DNA of 64,000 bases from Kribbella jejuensis (GTDB lineage Bacteria; Actinomycetota; Actinomycetes; Propionibacteriales; Kribbellaceae), in assembly GCF_006715085.1 (NCBI RefSeq), contig NZ_VFMM01000002.1, forward strand, positions 310,001 through 374,000. The letters are read 5' to 3'. Position numbers and translations under genes: made by a program. The notes under the pieces were generated by a model, which was not told the origin of the DNA, searched no databases, and was given only the letters and a program-made list of their open reading frames with translations. Below, piece by piece: positions 8,537-19,487 of this stretch (position 1 is its first letter; every line of letters starts with the position of its first letter).

Positions 8537-8577
8537 GGGGCCGGTGGGTGGAGCTGTGCTGACCACGCACCGGCCCC
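8537..8577 (+). terminator. Intra-operon hairpin between binding protein and permease genes
   Basis: A perfect 10-bp stem (GGGGCCGGTG / CACCGGCCCC) lies between the two genes. It may be a partial terminator or an mRNA-stabilising element that lets the binding protein be made in excess over the permeases. Confidence 0.5.
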
Positions 8578-8623
8578 GGTCCGTCCCTGCCCGGGTCTGA
8601 CCCGGGGAGCAAAGGAGTCTCAG

Positions 8624-9673
8624 GTGACAGTAAGTGCACCGGTCGCGGAACGACCGGTCAGGAAACCGAAGCGCCAGCAGCGCTTCGACGAGGGCACCGG
8701 CCGGCTGGCCGCGATCCTGCTCTCGCCGACACTGCTCGTGCTCGCCGTGGTGGTGCTGTTCCCGATCATCGCGGCGCTGCGCGAATCGCTGTTCCAGAGC
8801 GGCCAGCACCTGGATGCGAACGGGTTCGTCGTCCAGGGGTCGCAGTTCGTCGGGCTGCGCAACTACACCGACATCTTCAAGGGTGACACCGGTCACCGGT
8901 TCTGGAACGCCTTCTACAACACGACGTTCTTCACCGTCGTGTGCGTCGTACTGGAGACCGTTCTCGGTGTCGCGATGGCGCTGGTGATGGCCAAGGCCTT
9001 CAAGGGCCGCGGCATCGTCCGGGCCAGCATCCTGGTCCCGTGGGCGATCCCGACCGTCATCTCGGCGCTGCTGTGGAAGTGGGTCTTCCAGGCCGACGGG
9101 ATCTTCAACGCCATCATCGGCACCCAGGTGCTGTGGTCGACCGAGGGCTGGCAGTCCAAGCTCTCGATCGTCATCGCCGACACCTGGAAGACCGCGCCGT
9201 TCATCGGCCTCCTGGTCCTGGCCGGGCTGCAGACCATCCCGGCCGAGGTCTACGAGGCCGCCAAGGTGGACGGGGCGAACGCGTGGCAGACCTTCCTGCG
9301 GATCACGATGCCGCTGGTCAAGCCGGCACTGCTGGTGGCAGTGCTGTTCCGGATCCTCGACACCCTGCGGATCTTCGACCTGCCGTTCGTCCTCGTCGGT
9401 GCGCACAAGGACTCGGTCGAGACGCTCTCGATGCTGGCCTTCGACGAGGCGGCCAACGTCAGGTACGGGCCCGCGGCCGCGTACGCGACGGTGTTGTTCG
9501 TGTACGTCGCGGTGGTCGCCTACCTGTTCGTGAAGATCCTCGGTGCCGACGTGATCGGTGAGGCCCGGGCCAAGAAGCCGGGCGGTGGTGCCAAGGGTAA
9601 GCGGCGACGTGATCGCGAAGCGGCTCCCTCGATCGGTGCTGCCGCAGCAAGCAACACAGGGATGGGTGTCTGA
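8624..9673 (+). CDS. Sugar ABC transporter permease, MalF-type
   Basis: A 349-residue integral membrane protein with six predicted hydrophobic segments: the first about residues 33-55, a periplasmic loop, then the others. The cytoplasmic EAA loop is clear (VYEAAKVDGANAWQTFLRI followed by MPLVKPALL), which contacts the ATPase. A basic, Lys/Arg-rich C-terminal tail ends the protein. GTG 8624 is preceded by AAAGGAG. Its stop codon shares a base with the ATG of the next permease (TGATG), so the two permeases are translationally coupled and form the membrane heterodimer. Confidence 0.92.
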   Translation: MTVSAPVAERPVRKPKRQQRFDEGTGRLAAILLSPTLLVLAVVVLFPIIAALRESLFQSGQHLDANGFVVQGSQFVGLRNYTDIFKGDTGHRFWNAFYNTTFFTVVCVVLETVLGVAMALVMAKAFKGRGIVRASILVPWAIPTVISALLWKWVFQADGIFNAIIGTQVLWSTEGWQSKLSIVIADTWKTAPFIGLLVLAGLQTIPAEVYEAAKVDGANAWQTFLRITMPLVKPALLVAVLFRILDTLRIFDLPFVLVGAHKDSVETLSMLAFDEAANVRYGPAAAYATVLFVYVAVVAYLFVKILGADVIGEARAKKPGGGAKGKRRRDREAAPSIGAAAASNTGMGV

Positions 9674-10554
9674 TGGCTACTGCAACTGCACAGCCCCGCA
9701 CCGACACGGCCAAGGTCCGGGCCGCGGAGGTCGGCCCGGTCAAGCGTTGGCTGCCGTTGCTCGGCGTCGCGATCATCGTGGTGTACTGCCTGCTGCCGTT
9801 CTACTGGATGGTGGTCTCGGCGTTCCGGCGGCCGTCCGACCAGTTCTCGAACAACGTCATCCCGGCGCCGTTCTCGATCCAGAACTTCAAGGACGTGTTC
9901 AGCGGCGACAACGGCTTCGGCCGGGGTCTGCTGAACAGCCTGATCGTGGCCGGATCGGTGACGATCCTGACGCTGGTGATCGGCATGGTCGCGGCGTACA
10001 CGCTGGCCCGGCTGGACTTCAAGGGCAAGAACATCGTGCTGGCGATCATCATCACCACGTCGATGTTCCCGGGCATCTCGCTGGTCGTCCCGCTGCTGAA
10101 GCTGTTCGTGAACATCCACTGGATCAACACCTACCAGGCGATGATCGTGCCCAGCCTGTCGTTCGCACTGCCGCTGGCGGTGTGGAACCTGACCGCGTTC
10201 TTCCGGCAGATGCCGCAGGAACTCGAGCAGGCGGCGATGGTGGACGGCTGTACGCCGGCCCAGGCGTTCCGCAAGGTGATCATCCCGCTCGCGGCACCGG
10301 GTGTGTTCACGACCGCGATCATCACGTTCATCGCGGCCTGGAACGAGTTCCTGATCGCGCTGAGCATGACCAACAAGAAGTCGATCCAGACCGCGAACGT
10401 GATCGTCTCGCAGTTCACCGGTACGACGGGCCGCGACCAGCCGTTCGGCAGCCAGATGGCCGCCGGTGTGGTGGTCACGATCCCGCTCGTGATCGCCGTC
10501 CTGCTGTTCCAGCGGCGCATTGTCGCCGGCCTGACCGCGGGTGGCGTGAAGTAG
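9673..10554 (+). CDS. Sugar ABC transporter permease, MalG-type
   Basis: A 293-residue membrane protein of the MalG family with six hydrophobic segments. The EAA loop reads LEQAAMVDGCTPAQAF followed by IIPLAAPG. It pairs with the preceding MalF-type subunit. No ATPase gene follows. A strong bidirectional terminator lies 12 bases after the stop and the GH13 gene converges from the other side, so the transporter operon has three genes. Confidence 0.93.
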   Translation: MATATAQPRTDTAKVRAAEVGPVKRWLPLLGVAIIVVYCLLPFYWMVVSAFRRPSDQFSNNVIPAPFSIQNFKDVFSGDNGFGRGLLNSLIVAGSVTILTLVIGMVAAYTLARLDFKGKNIVLAIIITTSMFPGISLVVPLLKLFVNIHWINTYQAMIVPSLSFALPLAVWNLTAFFRQMPQELEQAAMVDGCTPAQAFRKVIIPLAAPGVFTTAIITFIAAWNEFLIALSMTNKKSIQTANVIVSQFTGTTGRDQPFGSQMAAGVVVTIPLVIAVLLFQRRIVAGLTAGGVK

Positions 10555-10566
10555 CCGAGTACGAAG

Positions 10567-10600
10567 AACGGCCGGAGCCAGTGGCTCCGGCCGTTTCTTG
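10567..10600. terminator. Bidirectional intrinsic terminator
   Basis: A 13-bp perfect stem (AACGGCCGGAGCC / GGCTCCGGCCGTT, loop AGT) is followed by TTTCTTG on the plus strand and preceded by an A-rich stretch. It sits between the convergent permease and GH13 genes and can serve both. Confidence 0.85.
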
Positions 10601-10605
10601 TTTTG

Positions 10606-12243
10606 TCAGACCTGCAGCCAGACGCTGGTGTCGGCGGGTAGTTCGTCGTTCGTCAGCGGCTCACTGGTGAGCAGGATCTTCTCGTGCGCGGGCAGCGGGA
10701 CCGGGCCGTCGGTGATGTTGACGACGCAGCGGAAGCCGGGGTCGCGGGTGAAGGACAGGACGCCTTCGGGGGCGTCGGTGTCCCAGGTCAGGCGGCCTTC
10801 ACCGAGGGCGGGGTGCGCTCGGCGGATCCGGAGGGCCGCCTTGTAGAGGTTCAGGTGGCTGTCCGGGTTGCCGGCCTGGGCCTCGGCGGTCAGCGGCGCC
10901 CAGTCGGCCGGCTGCGGCAGCCACGGCTGGCCGGTACCCGGACCGAAGCCGTACGGCGGTTCCGCGCCGGACCACGGGATCGGTACCCGGCAGCCGTCCC
11001 GGCCGCGGACGGTGTGCCCGGAACGCTCCCAGGTCGGGTCGTCGAGCTTGTCCTCGGGCAGGTCCTCGACCTCGGGCAGGCCGAGTTCGTCACCCTGGTA
11101 GACGTACGCCCCGCCCGGCAACGCCAGCTCCAGCAGCGCCGCGGCCCGGGCCCTGCGCAGGCCGAGCGCGAGATCCGTGGGTACGACACCCGCACCCTCC
11201 AGCGCGTCCTTGAGGGCCCGCCCGTACCGCGTGCGGTGCCGGATCGTGTCGTGGTTGCTCAGCACCCACGTCGCCGGCGCGCCGACCGCCCACAGGTTCT
11301 CGGTGGTGTGGTCGATCACCTCGCGCAGCTCCTTCGCGTCCCACTTGGCCCGTAGCGCGTCGAAGTTGAACGCCGAGTGCAGCTCGTGCGGCCGGACGTA
11401 CTGCGCGAGCCGCTCGGCCGGCGACAGCCACGCCTCGGCCACGAAGACCCGCGGGCCCTGCGGCGTGTCGGCGTACTCGTCGGCGATCGCCCGCCAGCGC
11501 TGGTGGATGGTGTGCACCCCGGGCTGGTCGTAGAACGGGTTCCCGACGTACTTCTCCCGGGTCGGCTGACCGTTCTCCAGCGGTACGTCGGGCAGCGCCG
11601 GGTCCTTGGCCATCGAGTCGGCGACGTCGATCCGGAACCCGTCCACGCCGCGGTCGAACCAGAACCGCAGGATCGAGTCGAACTCCTCGATCACCTTCGG
11701 GTTGTCCCAGTTCCAGTCCGGCTGGGAGATGTCGAACAGGTGCAGGTACCACTGGCCGTCGTCGATCTGCTGCCAGGCGGGGCCACCGAACGCGGCCGGC
11801 CAGTTCGTCGGCGGCTTGCCGTCCTCGGAGTCGCGGAACCAGAACAGGTCCCGCTCCGGCGAACCCTTGCCGGCCTCCAGCGCGGCCTTGAACCACGGGT
11901 GTTCCCAGGAGCAGTGGTTCGGCACCAGGTCGATCAGGATCCGCAGCCCGAGCGCGTGCGCCTCGGCGATCAGCGCGTCGGCGTCGGCGAGCGTGCCGAA
12001 CTCCGGGTTGATGTCGCGGTAGTCGGCGACGTCGTACCCGCCGTCCAGCAGCGGGGACGGGTACCACGGGCTGATCCAGACCGCGTCGACGCCGAGGTCG
12101 GCGAGGTACGGCAGCCGGGCGCGGATGCCGTTCACGTCGCCGGTGCCGTCACCGTCGGCGTCAGCGAACGAACGGGGGTACACCTGGTAGACGACGGCAC
12201 TACGCCACCAGTCGTCAAGTGGTCTGGTCTGAGGATCAGTCAT
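10606..12243 (-). CDS. Alpha-glucosidase / oligo-1,6-glucosidase, GH13
   Basis: A 545-residue cytosolic GH13 enzyme. The conserved regions are in order: DLVPNH (105-110), GFRIDVAD with nucleophile D206, VFVAEAW with acid/base E270, and SNHD with transition-state D332. VYQVYPRSFADADGDGTGD near the N-terminus includes the calcium-loop type motif of the oligo-1,6-glucosidase/alpha-glucosidase subfamilies. It would hydrolyse alpha-linked glucose from imported oligosaccharides, which fits the convergent sugar ABC operon. ATG 12243 is the natural start (MTDPQTRPLDDWWRSAVVYQ). Exact linkage preference cannot be read from the sequence. Trehalose synthase is less likely given the length. Confidence 0.9.
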   Translation of the reverse strand: MTDPQTRPLDDWWRSAVVYQVYPRSFADADGDGTGDVNGIRARLPYLADLGVDAVWISPWYPSPLLDGGYDVADYRDINPEFGTLADADALIAEAHALGLRILIDLVPNHCSWEHPWFKAALEAGKGSPERDLFWFRDSEDGKPPTNWPAAFGGPAWQQIDDGQWYLHLFDISQPDWNWDNPKVIEEFDSILRFWFDRGVDGFRIDVADSMAKDPALPDVPLENGQPTREKYVGNPFYDQPGVHTIHQRWRAIADEYADTPQGPRVFVAEAWLSPAERLAQYVRPHELHSAFNFDALRAKWDAKELREVIDHTTENLWAVGAPATWVLSNHDTIRHRTRYGRALKDALEGAGVVPTDLALGLRRARAAALLELALPGGAYVYQGDELGLPEVEDLPEDKLDDPTWERSGHTVRGRDGCRVPIPWSGAEPPYGFGPGTGQPWLPQPADWAPLTAEAQAGNPDSHLNLYKAALRIRRAHPALGEGRLTWDTDAPEGVLSFTRDPGFRCVVNITDGPVPLPAHEKILLTSEPLTNDELPADTSVWLQV

Positions 12244-12370
12244 GTGAACCAGCCTCGCACGACTCGTGGGAGGTCTGTGACGGTCGTCTCAGCGAGTACC
12301 CCGGCTGTCGCTGCCGGCACCAGGGTGGCTAGTGTCAGGAATCCGTACAGGCGAGAGAGGGACCACACTC

Positions 12371-13543
12371 GTGGATCTGATGGAATTCCAGGCGAAGACG
12401 GTCTTCGCCAAGCACGGGGTGCGGACGACCGTGGGTGAGGTCGTCACGACTCCGGAGGAAGCGCGCGCGGCGGCCGAGAAGATCGGCGGCCGGGTGGTCG
12501 TGAAGGCCCAGGTCAAGACCGGCGGCCGCGGCAAGGCAGGCGGCGTCAAGCTGGCCGCGAACCCGGACGAGGCGGAGGAGAAGGCCCGCGAGATCCTCGG
12601 GCTGGACATCAAGGGTCACGTCGTCAAGATCCTGAACATCGTCCCGGCCGCGGCGATCGCCGAGGAGTACTACTTCTCGTTCCTGGTCGACCGGGCCAAC
12701 CGCAACTACCTCTGCATCGCCTCCGCCGCCGGCGGCATGGAGATCGAGGAGGTCGCGCACACCAACCCCGAGGCGGTCGCGCAGATCTCGATCGACCCGG
12801 CCACCGGTGTCGACGAGGCGAAGGCGCGCGAGATCGCCACCGCGGCGAAGTACCCGGCCGACGTGATCGACGCCGTCGTACCGGAGATCGTCAAGCTGTA
12901 CGAGGTGTTCATCGCCGAGGACGCGTCGCTGGTCGAGGTGAACCCGCTGGTCAAGCTCGAGGACGGCAACGTCGAGGCGCTGGACGGCAAGGTCACGCTG
13001 GACGAGAACGCGGACTTCCGGCACCCGGAGCACGCCGAGTTCGAGGACGTCACGGCGGCCGACCCGCTGGAGGCGGCGGCCAAGGCCAAGGGCCTCAACT
13101 ACGTGAAGCTCGACGGGTCGGTCGGCATCATCGGCAACGGCGCGGGTCTGGTCATGTCGACCCTGGACGTCGTCGCGTACGCGGGCGAGGAGTTCGGCGG
13201 CCAGAAGCCGGCCAACTTCCTCGACATCGGCGGTGGCGCGAGCGCCGAGGTGATGGCGAACGGCCTGGAGATCATCATCTCCGACCAGCAGGTGAAGAGC
13301 GTGTTCGTGAACGTCTTCGGCGGCATCACCGCCTGTGACGCGGTCGCGAACGGCATCGTGCAGGCGTTCGAGCTGCTGGCCTCGCGCGGTGAGCACGTCA
13401 CCAAGCCGCTGGTCGTCCGGCTGGACGGCAACAACGCCGAGGAGGGCCGCCGGATCCTCGACGAGGCCGGCCTTGCCGGTCTGGAGCGGGTCGACACGAT
13501 GGACGGCGCCGCCAAGCGCGCCGCCGAGCTGGCTGCGAAGTAA
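12371..13543 (+). CDS. sucC: Succinate--CoA ligase (ADP-forming) subunit beta
   Basis: A 390-residue subunit with an N-terminal ATP-grasp domain (DLMEFQAKTVFAKHGV, then VVKAQVKTGGRGKAGGVKLA) and a C-terminal CoA-ligase domain (FLDIGGGA, FVNVFGGITACD). With SucD it converts succinyl-CoA to succinate in the TCA cycle with substrate-level phosphorylation. The GTG at 12371 is preferred because GAGAGGG lies about ten bases upstream and family members begin MDLxEYQAK. The longer open frame from 12332 lacks homology. ATG 12380 is an alternative. sucD follows 14 bases after the stop. Confidence 0.96.
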   Translation: MDLMEFQAKTVFAKHGVRTTVGEVVTTPEEARAAAEKIGGRVVVKAQVKTGGRGKAGGVKLAANPDEAEEKAREILGLDIKGHVVKILNIVPAAAIAEEYYFSFLVDRANRNYLCIASAAGGMEIEEVAHTNPEAVAQISIDPATGVDEAKAREIATAAKYPADVIDAVVPEIVKLYEVFIAEDASLVEVNPLVKLEDGNVEALDGKVTLDENADFRHPEHAEFEDVTAADPLEAAAKAKGLNYVKLDGSVGIIGNGAGLVMSTLDVVAYAGEEFGGQKPANFLDIGGGASAEVMANGLEIIISDQQVKSVFVNVFGGITACDAVANGIVQAFELLASRGEHVTKPLVVRLDGNNAEEGRRILDEAGLAGLERVDTMDGAAKRAAELAAK

Positions 13544-13557
13544 GGGATCGCCGAACA

Positions 13558-14448
13558 ATGTCTATCTTCCTGACCAAGGACAGCAAGGTCATCGTCCAGG
13601 GCATGACCGGCTCCGAGGGCACCAAGCACACCACCCGGATGCTCGCCTCCGGCACCAACATCGTCGGCGGCGTGAACCCGCGCAAGGCGGGCCAGAGCCA
13701 GGACTTCGACGGCAAGGCTGTGCCGGTCTTCGGTACCGTGGCGGACGCGGTCAAGGAGACCGGCGCGAACGTGTCGGTCATCTTCGTCCCGCCGAAGTTC
13801 ACCAAGGACGCCGTACTGGAGGCCGTCGAGGCCGAGGTGCCGCTGGTCGTGGTGATCACCGAGGGCGTGCCGGTGCACGACACCGCCGCGTTCTTCGCCG
13901 CCGCCCAGGCGTCCGGCAAGACCCGGATCATCGGCCCGAACTGCCCCGGCATCATCACCCCGGGCGAGTCGAACGCCGGCATCATCCCGGCGGACATCGC
14001 GGGCCAGGGCCGGATCGGCCTGGTCAGCAAGTCCGGCACGCTGACGTACCAGATGATGTACGAGCTGCGCGACTTCGGGTTCTCGACCGCGATCGGTATC
14101 GGTGGCGACCCGATCATCGGGACCACCCACATCGACGCGCTGCAGGCGTTCCAGGACGACCCGGACACCGACGCGATCGTGATGATCGGTGAGATCGGTG
14201 GTGACGCCGAGGAGCGGGCGGCCGCGTTCATCAAGGAGAACGTGACCAAGCCGGTCGTCGGGTACGTCGCGGGCTTCACCGCGCCGGAGGGCAAGACCAT
14301 GGGTCACGCCGGCGCGATCGTCTCCGGCTCGTCCGGTACGGCGGCGGCGAAGCAGGAGGCCCTCGAGGCCGTTGGCGTGAAGGTCGGCAAGACGCCGACC
14401 GAGACCGCCAACCTGATGCGCGAGATCATGCAGGGCCTGAGCAAGTAA
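13558..14448 (+). CDS. sucD: Succinate--CoA ligase subunit alpha
   Basis: A 296-residue subunit of normal length. It has the CoA-binding Rossmann domain (VIVQGMTGSEGTKHT near the N-terminus), the PNCPGIITP segment and the phospho-histidine motif GHAGAI about residues 245-250, where the catalytic His is transiently phosphorylated. It forms the alpha-beta ligase with SucC. A terminator hairpin with a T-run starts ten bases after the stop codon, closing a two-gene operon. Confidence 0.97.
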   Translation: MSIFLTKDSKVIVQGMTGSEGTKHTTRMLASGTNIVGGVNPRKAGQSQDFDGKAVPVFGTVADAVKETGANVSVIFVPPKFTKDAVLEAVEAEVPLVVVITEGVPVHDTAAFFAAAQASGKTRIIGPNCPGIITPGESNAGIIPADIAGQGRIGLVSKSGTLTYQMMYELRDFGFSTAIGIGGDPIIGTTHIDALQAFQDDPDTDAIVMIGEIGGDAEERAAAFIKENVTKPVVGYVAGFTAPEGKTMGHAGAIVSGSSGTAAAKQEALEAVGVKVGKTPTETANLMREIMQGLSK

Positions 14449-14457
14449 GCCTTGTTG

Positions 14458-14491
14458 CGGGGCCTGTCTCTCACGGGGCAGGCCCCGTTTT
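14458..14491. terminator. Intrinsic terminator after sucCD
   Basis: A 9-bp GC-rich stem (CGGGGCCTG / CAGGCCCCG) with a 12-base loop is followed by TTTTCTATTTG. It sits between the convergent sucD and the secreted-protein gene, so it can act in both directions. Confidence 0.85.
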
Positions 14492-15826
14492 CTATTTGTA
14501 GGCGGCGGAGCGGTCGACCGCGCGGACCAGCGTGTCGTTGAACGCTGCGTCGGTGATGTCCAGGTCCTTCAGCACCGGGAAGAGCAGATACACGACCCGG
14601 TCCCCGGCCCCGGCGATCCCGATCCGGTAGTGGAACTTCTTCCCGTCGCCGCTGTCGTAGGTCGCCTTCCAGCTCTTGCCGCTGACCGTGCCGGTCTTGA
14701 CCGTGCCGGTCGACTGGACCTGCGCGTTCGAGACGTTCTTCTCGCAGGCGTCGACGTTCTTCCGGATCTTGTCCAGGAACGCGGCGGCCAGCGGGGCGGT
14801 CGGGAACTTGGCGACGGTGTCGTCCATGCCGAACTCGGTCGGCACCTTCGCCTCCGGCGTCACGTACGTGACCGTGCCGTACTTCTTCGGCTTGGCCTTC
14901 TTCAGGCTGAGCTTCTCGCAGCCGGTGCCGTCGGTGGTCTGCGCCGGCGCGCTCACCCACGGCTTGTCCACCTGCGCCAGCAGCGGCAGGTCGACCGGTG
15001 CCATGAATCCAGGCGTGTCGACGTTCGGCAGCAGGGCCGGTGTCGCGACCCGCGCTCCGGTGCCGCAACCGCCGGTCTGGGAACAGATCTTCTTCGTCGC
15101 GGCGCTGGTGGCCGCGAGGACGAGGTCGGGCCGCGGCGGGGTCGCCGCCATGGTGTCGTGCTCGACCACCATCGTCGCCTGCCCTGACAGCGTCACCGAG
15201 ACCGTCTTGTACTTCGTCGTCTTCGCGCCCGGCACCTGTCCGAAGACCGCGATCACGCCGGAGTCGCCGACGCCGGTCATCGTGTATCCCGCGGACAACC
15301 GGGTCTGCGGGGTGGTGCACTGGCTGAGCCAGCGGACCACCGTGTTGTAGGTGTTCGCCGCGGTGGCCTTGTCGTTGGACACGTCGATGTACTGCACCGC
15401 GGTGTCCTTGGTGGTCGTGTTCTGCAGCGTGCGGACCCAGGTCCGCAGACCCGACGGGTCGGCGAACCGCTGCAGTTGGCACGCGAACGAGGTGTTCGGG
15501 GCCGAGTCGCCGCCGGCCGTACCGGTGACGGTCCAGACGCCGGTCGCGCCGAGCGCCTTCGCGCCCGTGGCGTCCAGCAGCACGTTGTCGTCGGCGAGCA
15601 CGGTCGACTGGCCGGCCTTGTCGTCGCTCGGGCTGCCGCCGGCCTTCGGAGCGGAGCCGTTGTCGCCGCCGAAGGCGTTCAGCGCGGCGATCCCGCCGCC
15701 GCCGACCAGGAGGACGACGGCCACACCGGCGGCGATCGTCTGGTTCCGCTTGCGCGCCTGGCGGCGCCGCGCCTCCCGGGCAGCGGCGCGCGTGCCGCCG
15801 CGTTGTCCACGGTGGGAACCGGCCAA
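14492..15826 (-). CDS. Hypothetical membrane-anchored secreted protein
   Basis: A 444-residue protein with a highly basic N-terminus (RRRQARKRNQ about residues 21-30), one transmembrane segment about 31-52 and a Gly/Ser-rich linker, followed by an extracytoplasmic domain of unknown family. The domain contains several Cys (in CQLQRF, SQCTTPQ, ICSQTGGCG, GCEKL) that may form disulfides. It looks like a type II-anchored sensor or binding protein typical of actinomycetes. TTG 15826 is the best start because AGGAGG lies seven bases before it. An 8-bp hairpin (15847-15869) lies in the leader. It converges on sucD with a shared terminator. Confidence 0.7.
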   Translation of the reverse strand: MAGSHRGQRGGTRAAAREARRRQARKRNQTIAAGVAVVLLVGGGGIAALNAFGGDNGSAPKAGGSPSDDKAGQSTVLADDNVLLDATGAKALGATGVWTVTGTAGGDSAPNTSFACQLQRFADPSGLRTWVRTLQNTTTKDTAVQYIDVSNDKATAANTYNTVVRWLSQCTTPQTRLSAGYTMTGVGDSGVIAVFGQVPGAKTTKYKTVSVTLSGQATMVVEHDTMAATPPRPDLVLAATSAATKKICSQTGGCGTGARVATPALLPNVDTPGFMAPVDLPLLAQVDKPWVSAPAQTTDGTGCEKLSLKKAKPKKYGTVTYVTPEAKVPTEFGMDDTVAKFPTAPLAAAFLDKIRKNVDACEKNVSNAQVQSTGTVKTGTVSGKSWKATYDSGDGKKFHYRIGIAGAGDRVVYLLFPVLKDLDITDAAFNDTLVRAVDRSAAYK

Positions 15827-16000
15827 AGCTCGACCTCCTGACTGATTCCACCCGACAGTACCGGGTGGACCCGTGCGGCTCCCATTCCGCTACCAGCAGG
15901 CGAACACCGGGAACGGACGGTAAGCAGGCGGGCTGAAGTCTCGCACACCCGGCGTGTCAGGACGAGTGGCGTCCGTACCCGGGGAGACGATGGGAGTCAG

Positions 16001-17245
16001 ATGACCGACATGCTGAGCCGCCCGGGCGCGCGGGACGGCGAAACGCCCACGTCGGAGATCGCCGCCGCCCCGACCAAGCCCTTGCTGGTGTCGGCCGTGA
16101 TCTCCGCCGGAGCCTGCCTGCTCACCGGCCTGCTGACCTGCGCCGCGGTCGCCGTGATCGGCTGGCTGGGCGCCACCTTCGGCGGTGCCTCCGGTGCGGT
16201 CCGGGCCGGCGCCGGAGCCTGGCTGGTCGCGCACAAGGCAGGGGTCACGATCGGTACGGGACGGATCAGTATCGCGCCGCTCGGTCTGACCCTGTTCTTC
16301 GCCTGGTGTCTGTACCGCGGCGGCAAGTCGGCGGCCCGGTCCAGCGGTGCCGATCGGACCAGGGACCTGGTCCTGCTGGCCCTGGGTTTCGCGGTCGTCT
16401 ACGGCCTCGGCGGCCTGATCGTGGCGTTGCTCACGGCGGACGGTGCCCTGAAGGTGTCGGCGTTCTCCGCCTTCCTCGGTGCGTTCTCGCTGGCGCTGGT
16501 CGCGGGTCTCGCGGGCATCGTCGTCGAGTCCGGTGCGGGCGCGGACATCGCCGACGCGACCCCGGCCGGGCTGCGGGACGTCGTACCGGCCGCGCTGGCC
16601 GCCGTACTCACGATCGTCGCGCTCGCCTCGGTGCTGTACGCCGTCCTCCTCGCGATCCACTTCTCCCGGATCACCGGCATGCTCGAGCTGCTCGACGCCG
16701 GCGTGATCGGGTCGGTGGTGCTGTTCGCGATCTGCCTGATGCTGATGCCGAACCTGATCCTGTACGTGATCGCGTTCCTGGCCGGGCCCGGGTTCCAGCT
16801 CGGGACCGGTACGACGATCGCCCCGACCGGAGTCGACGTGGGGAACCTGCCGGCGCTTCCGCTGCTGGCCGCAGTACCGGCCGACGGGTCCACGCCGACG
16901 TACCTGCTCGCGCTGACGGCCCTCGTACCGCTGGCGGCCGGGGCCGTCGCGGGGCTGGTCGTGGTACGGCGAGGGCTCGCGGAGCGGGACGCGGACGCGC
17001 TCGGGTGGGACGCCTTCGCGCTCCGGGGCGCGATGGCGGCGGTGCTCGCGGGCGTGATCCTGTTCGCGCTGCTGGCGATGTCGGGCGGTTCGGCCGGGCC
17101 GGGCCGGATGTCCGTGGTCGGGGTCCCGGGCGCGCTGCCGGCGGCCGGCGTACTGGCTGCCGGGATGGCGATCGGGGCGGCGATCACGGCCGCGGTGGTG
17201 TCCGCGCGGCGACCGGCTGACGATGGGGCCGACCCCGAGCGATAG
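16001..17245 (+). CDS. DUF6350 family multi-spanning membrane protein
   Basis: A 414-residue protein with about ten hydrophobic segments, a short charged N-terminus and a charged C-terminal tail. Size, topology and position between sucD and purN fit the actinobacterial DUF6350 family, sometimes listed as cell-division protein PerM-related. The function is not established. GGGAG lies directly before ATG 16001. The TAG stop overlaps the likely -10 box (TAGGCT, 17243-17248) of purN, so purN can be transcribed independently from inside this gene's end. Confidence 0.8.
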   Translation: MTDMLSRPGARDGETPTSEIAAAPTKPLLVSAVISAGACLLTGLLTCAAVAVIGWLGATFGGASGAVRAGAGAWLVAHKAGVTIGTGRISIAPLGLTLFFAWCLYRGGKSAARSSGADRTRDLVLLALGFAVVYGLGGLIVALLTADGALKVSAFSAFLGAFSLALVAGLAGIVVESGAGADIADATPAGLRDVVPAALAAVLTIVALASVLYAVLLAIHFSRITGMLELLDAGVIGSVVLFAICLMLMPNLILYVIAFLAGPGFQLGTGTTIAPTGVDVGNLPALPLLAAVPADGSTPTYLLALTALVPLAAGAVAGLVVVRRGLAERDADALGWDAFALRGAMAAVLAGVILFALLAMSGGSAGPGRMSVVGVPGALPAAGVLAAGMAIGAAITAAVVSARRPADDGADPER

Positions 17246-17255
17246 GCTTCGCGCC

Positions 17256-17881
17256 GTGACTGCTGCTTCTTCCGACTCCGGTTCCGCACGCCTGGTCGTG
17301 CTCGTGTCGGGGTCGGGATCGAACCTGCAGGCCCTGCTGGACGCCTGCGCCGACCCAGAGTACGGCGCCCAGGTCGTGGCCGTCGGCGCCGACCGGGAGG
17401 GGATCGCCGGACTGGACCGCGCGGCGGCCGCCGGGGTGCCGACGTTCGTGCACAAGGTGAAGTCGTACGCCGAGCGCGCCGACTGGGACCGGGCGCTGAC
17501 CGAGTCGGTCGCGGCCTACAAGCCTGACCTGGTCATCTCGGCCGGGTTCCTGAAGCTGGTCGGCGACGACTTCCTCGCGGAGTTCGGCGACCGCTACATC
17601 AACACCCACAACGCGCTGCTGCCGGCCTTCCCCGGGATCCACGGTCCCCGGGACGCGCTGGAGTACGGCGTGAAGGTCGCCGGGGCGACGCTGTTCTTCG
17701 TGGACGGCGGCGTCGACACCGGGCCGATCATCGCTCAGGTCGTCGTACCGGTCGAGGACGACGACACCGAAGAAACCCTGACCGAGCGGATCAAGGAGGT
17801 CGAACGCCGCCAGCTGGTGGAATGGGTCGGCCGGCTGGTCCGCGACGGCTGGACCATCACCGGACGAAAGGTTCGACTGAA

Positions 17882-17885
<4 letters not shown>
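17256..17885 (+). CDS. purN: Phosphoribosylglycinamide formyltransferase
   Basis: A 209-residue GAR transformylase using 10-formyltetrahydrofolate in step three of purine synthesis. The phosphate-binding SGSGSNLQALL (about residues 13-23), the catalytic NTHNALLPAFPG segment with the Asn/His pair, and the downstream GGVDTGPIIAQ with the active-site Asp are all present. GTG 17256 is chosen because TAGGCT ends seven bases before it (leaderless pattern) and the in-frame ATG 17223 would overlap the DUF6350 gene. Its stop overlaps the start of purH (GTGA). Confidence 0.95.
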
Positions 17886-19441
<1,556 letters not shown>

Positions 19442-19448
19442 GTTCACG

Positions 19449-19487
19449 ACGTCCGCCCGGAGCTGCCGATCCGGGCGGACGTTCTTA
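19449..19487. terminator. Intrinsic terminator after purH
   Basis: A 13-bp stem (ACGTCCGCCCGGA / TCCGGGCGGACGT) with an eight-base loop is followed by TCTTATT. It lies between convergent purH and the DUF4386-like gene and can serve both. Confidence 0.85.

Noticed and set aside
7220..9406. 728-codon open frame on the minus strand
   Set aside because: It lies antisense to the sugar-binding protein and permease genes; its Arg/Leu/Asp-rich translation is typical of a shadow frame at high GC.
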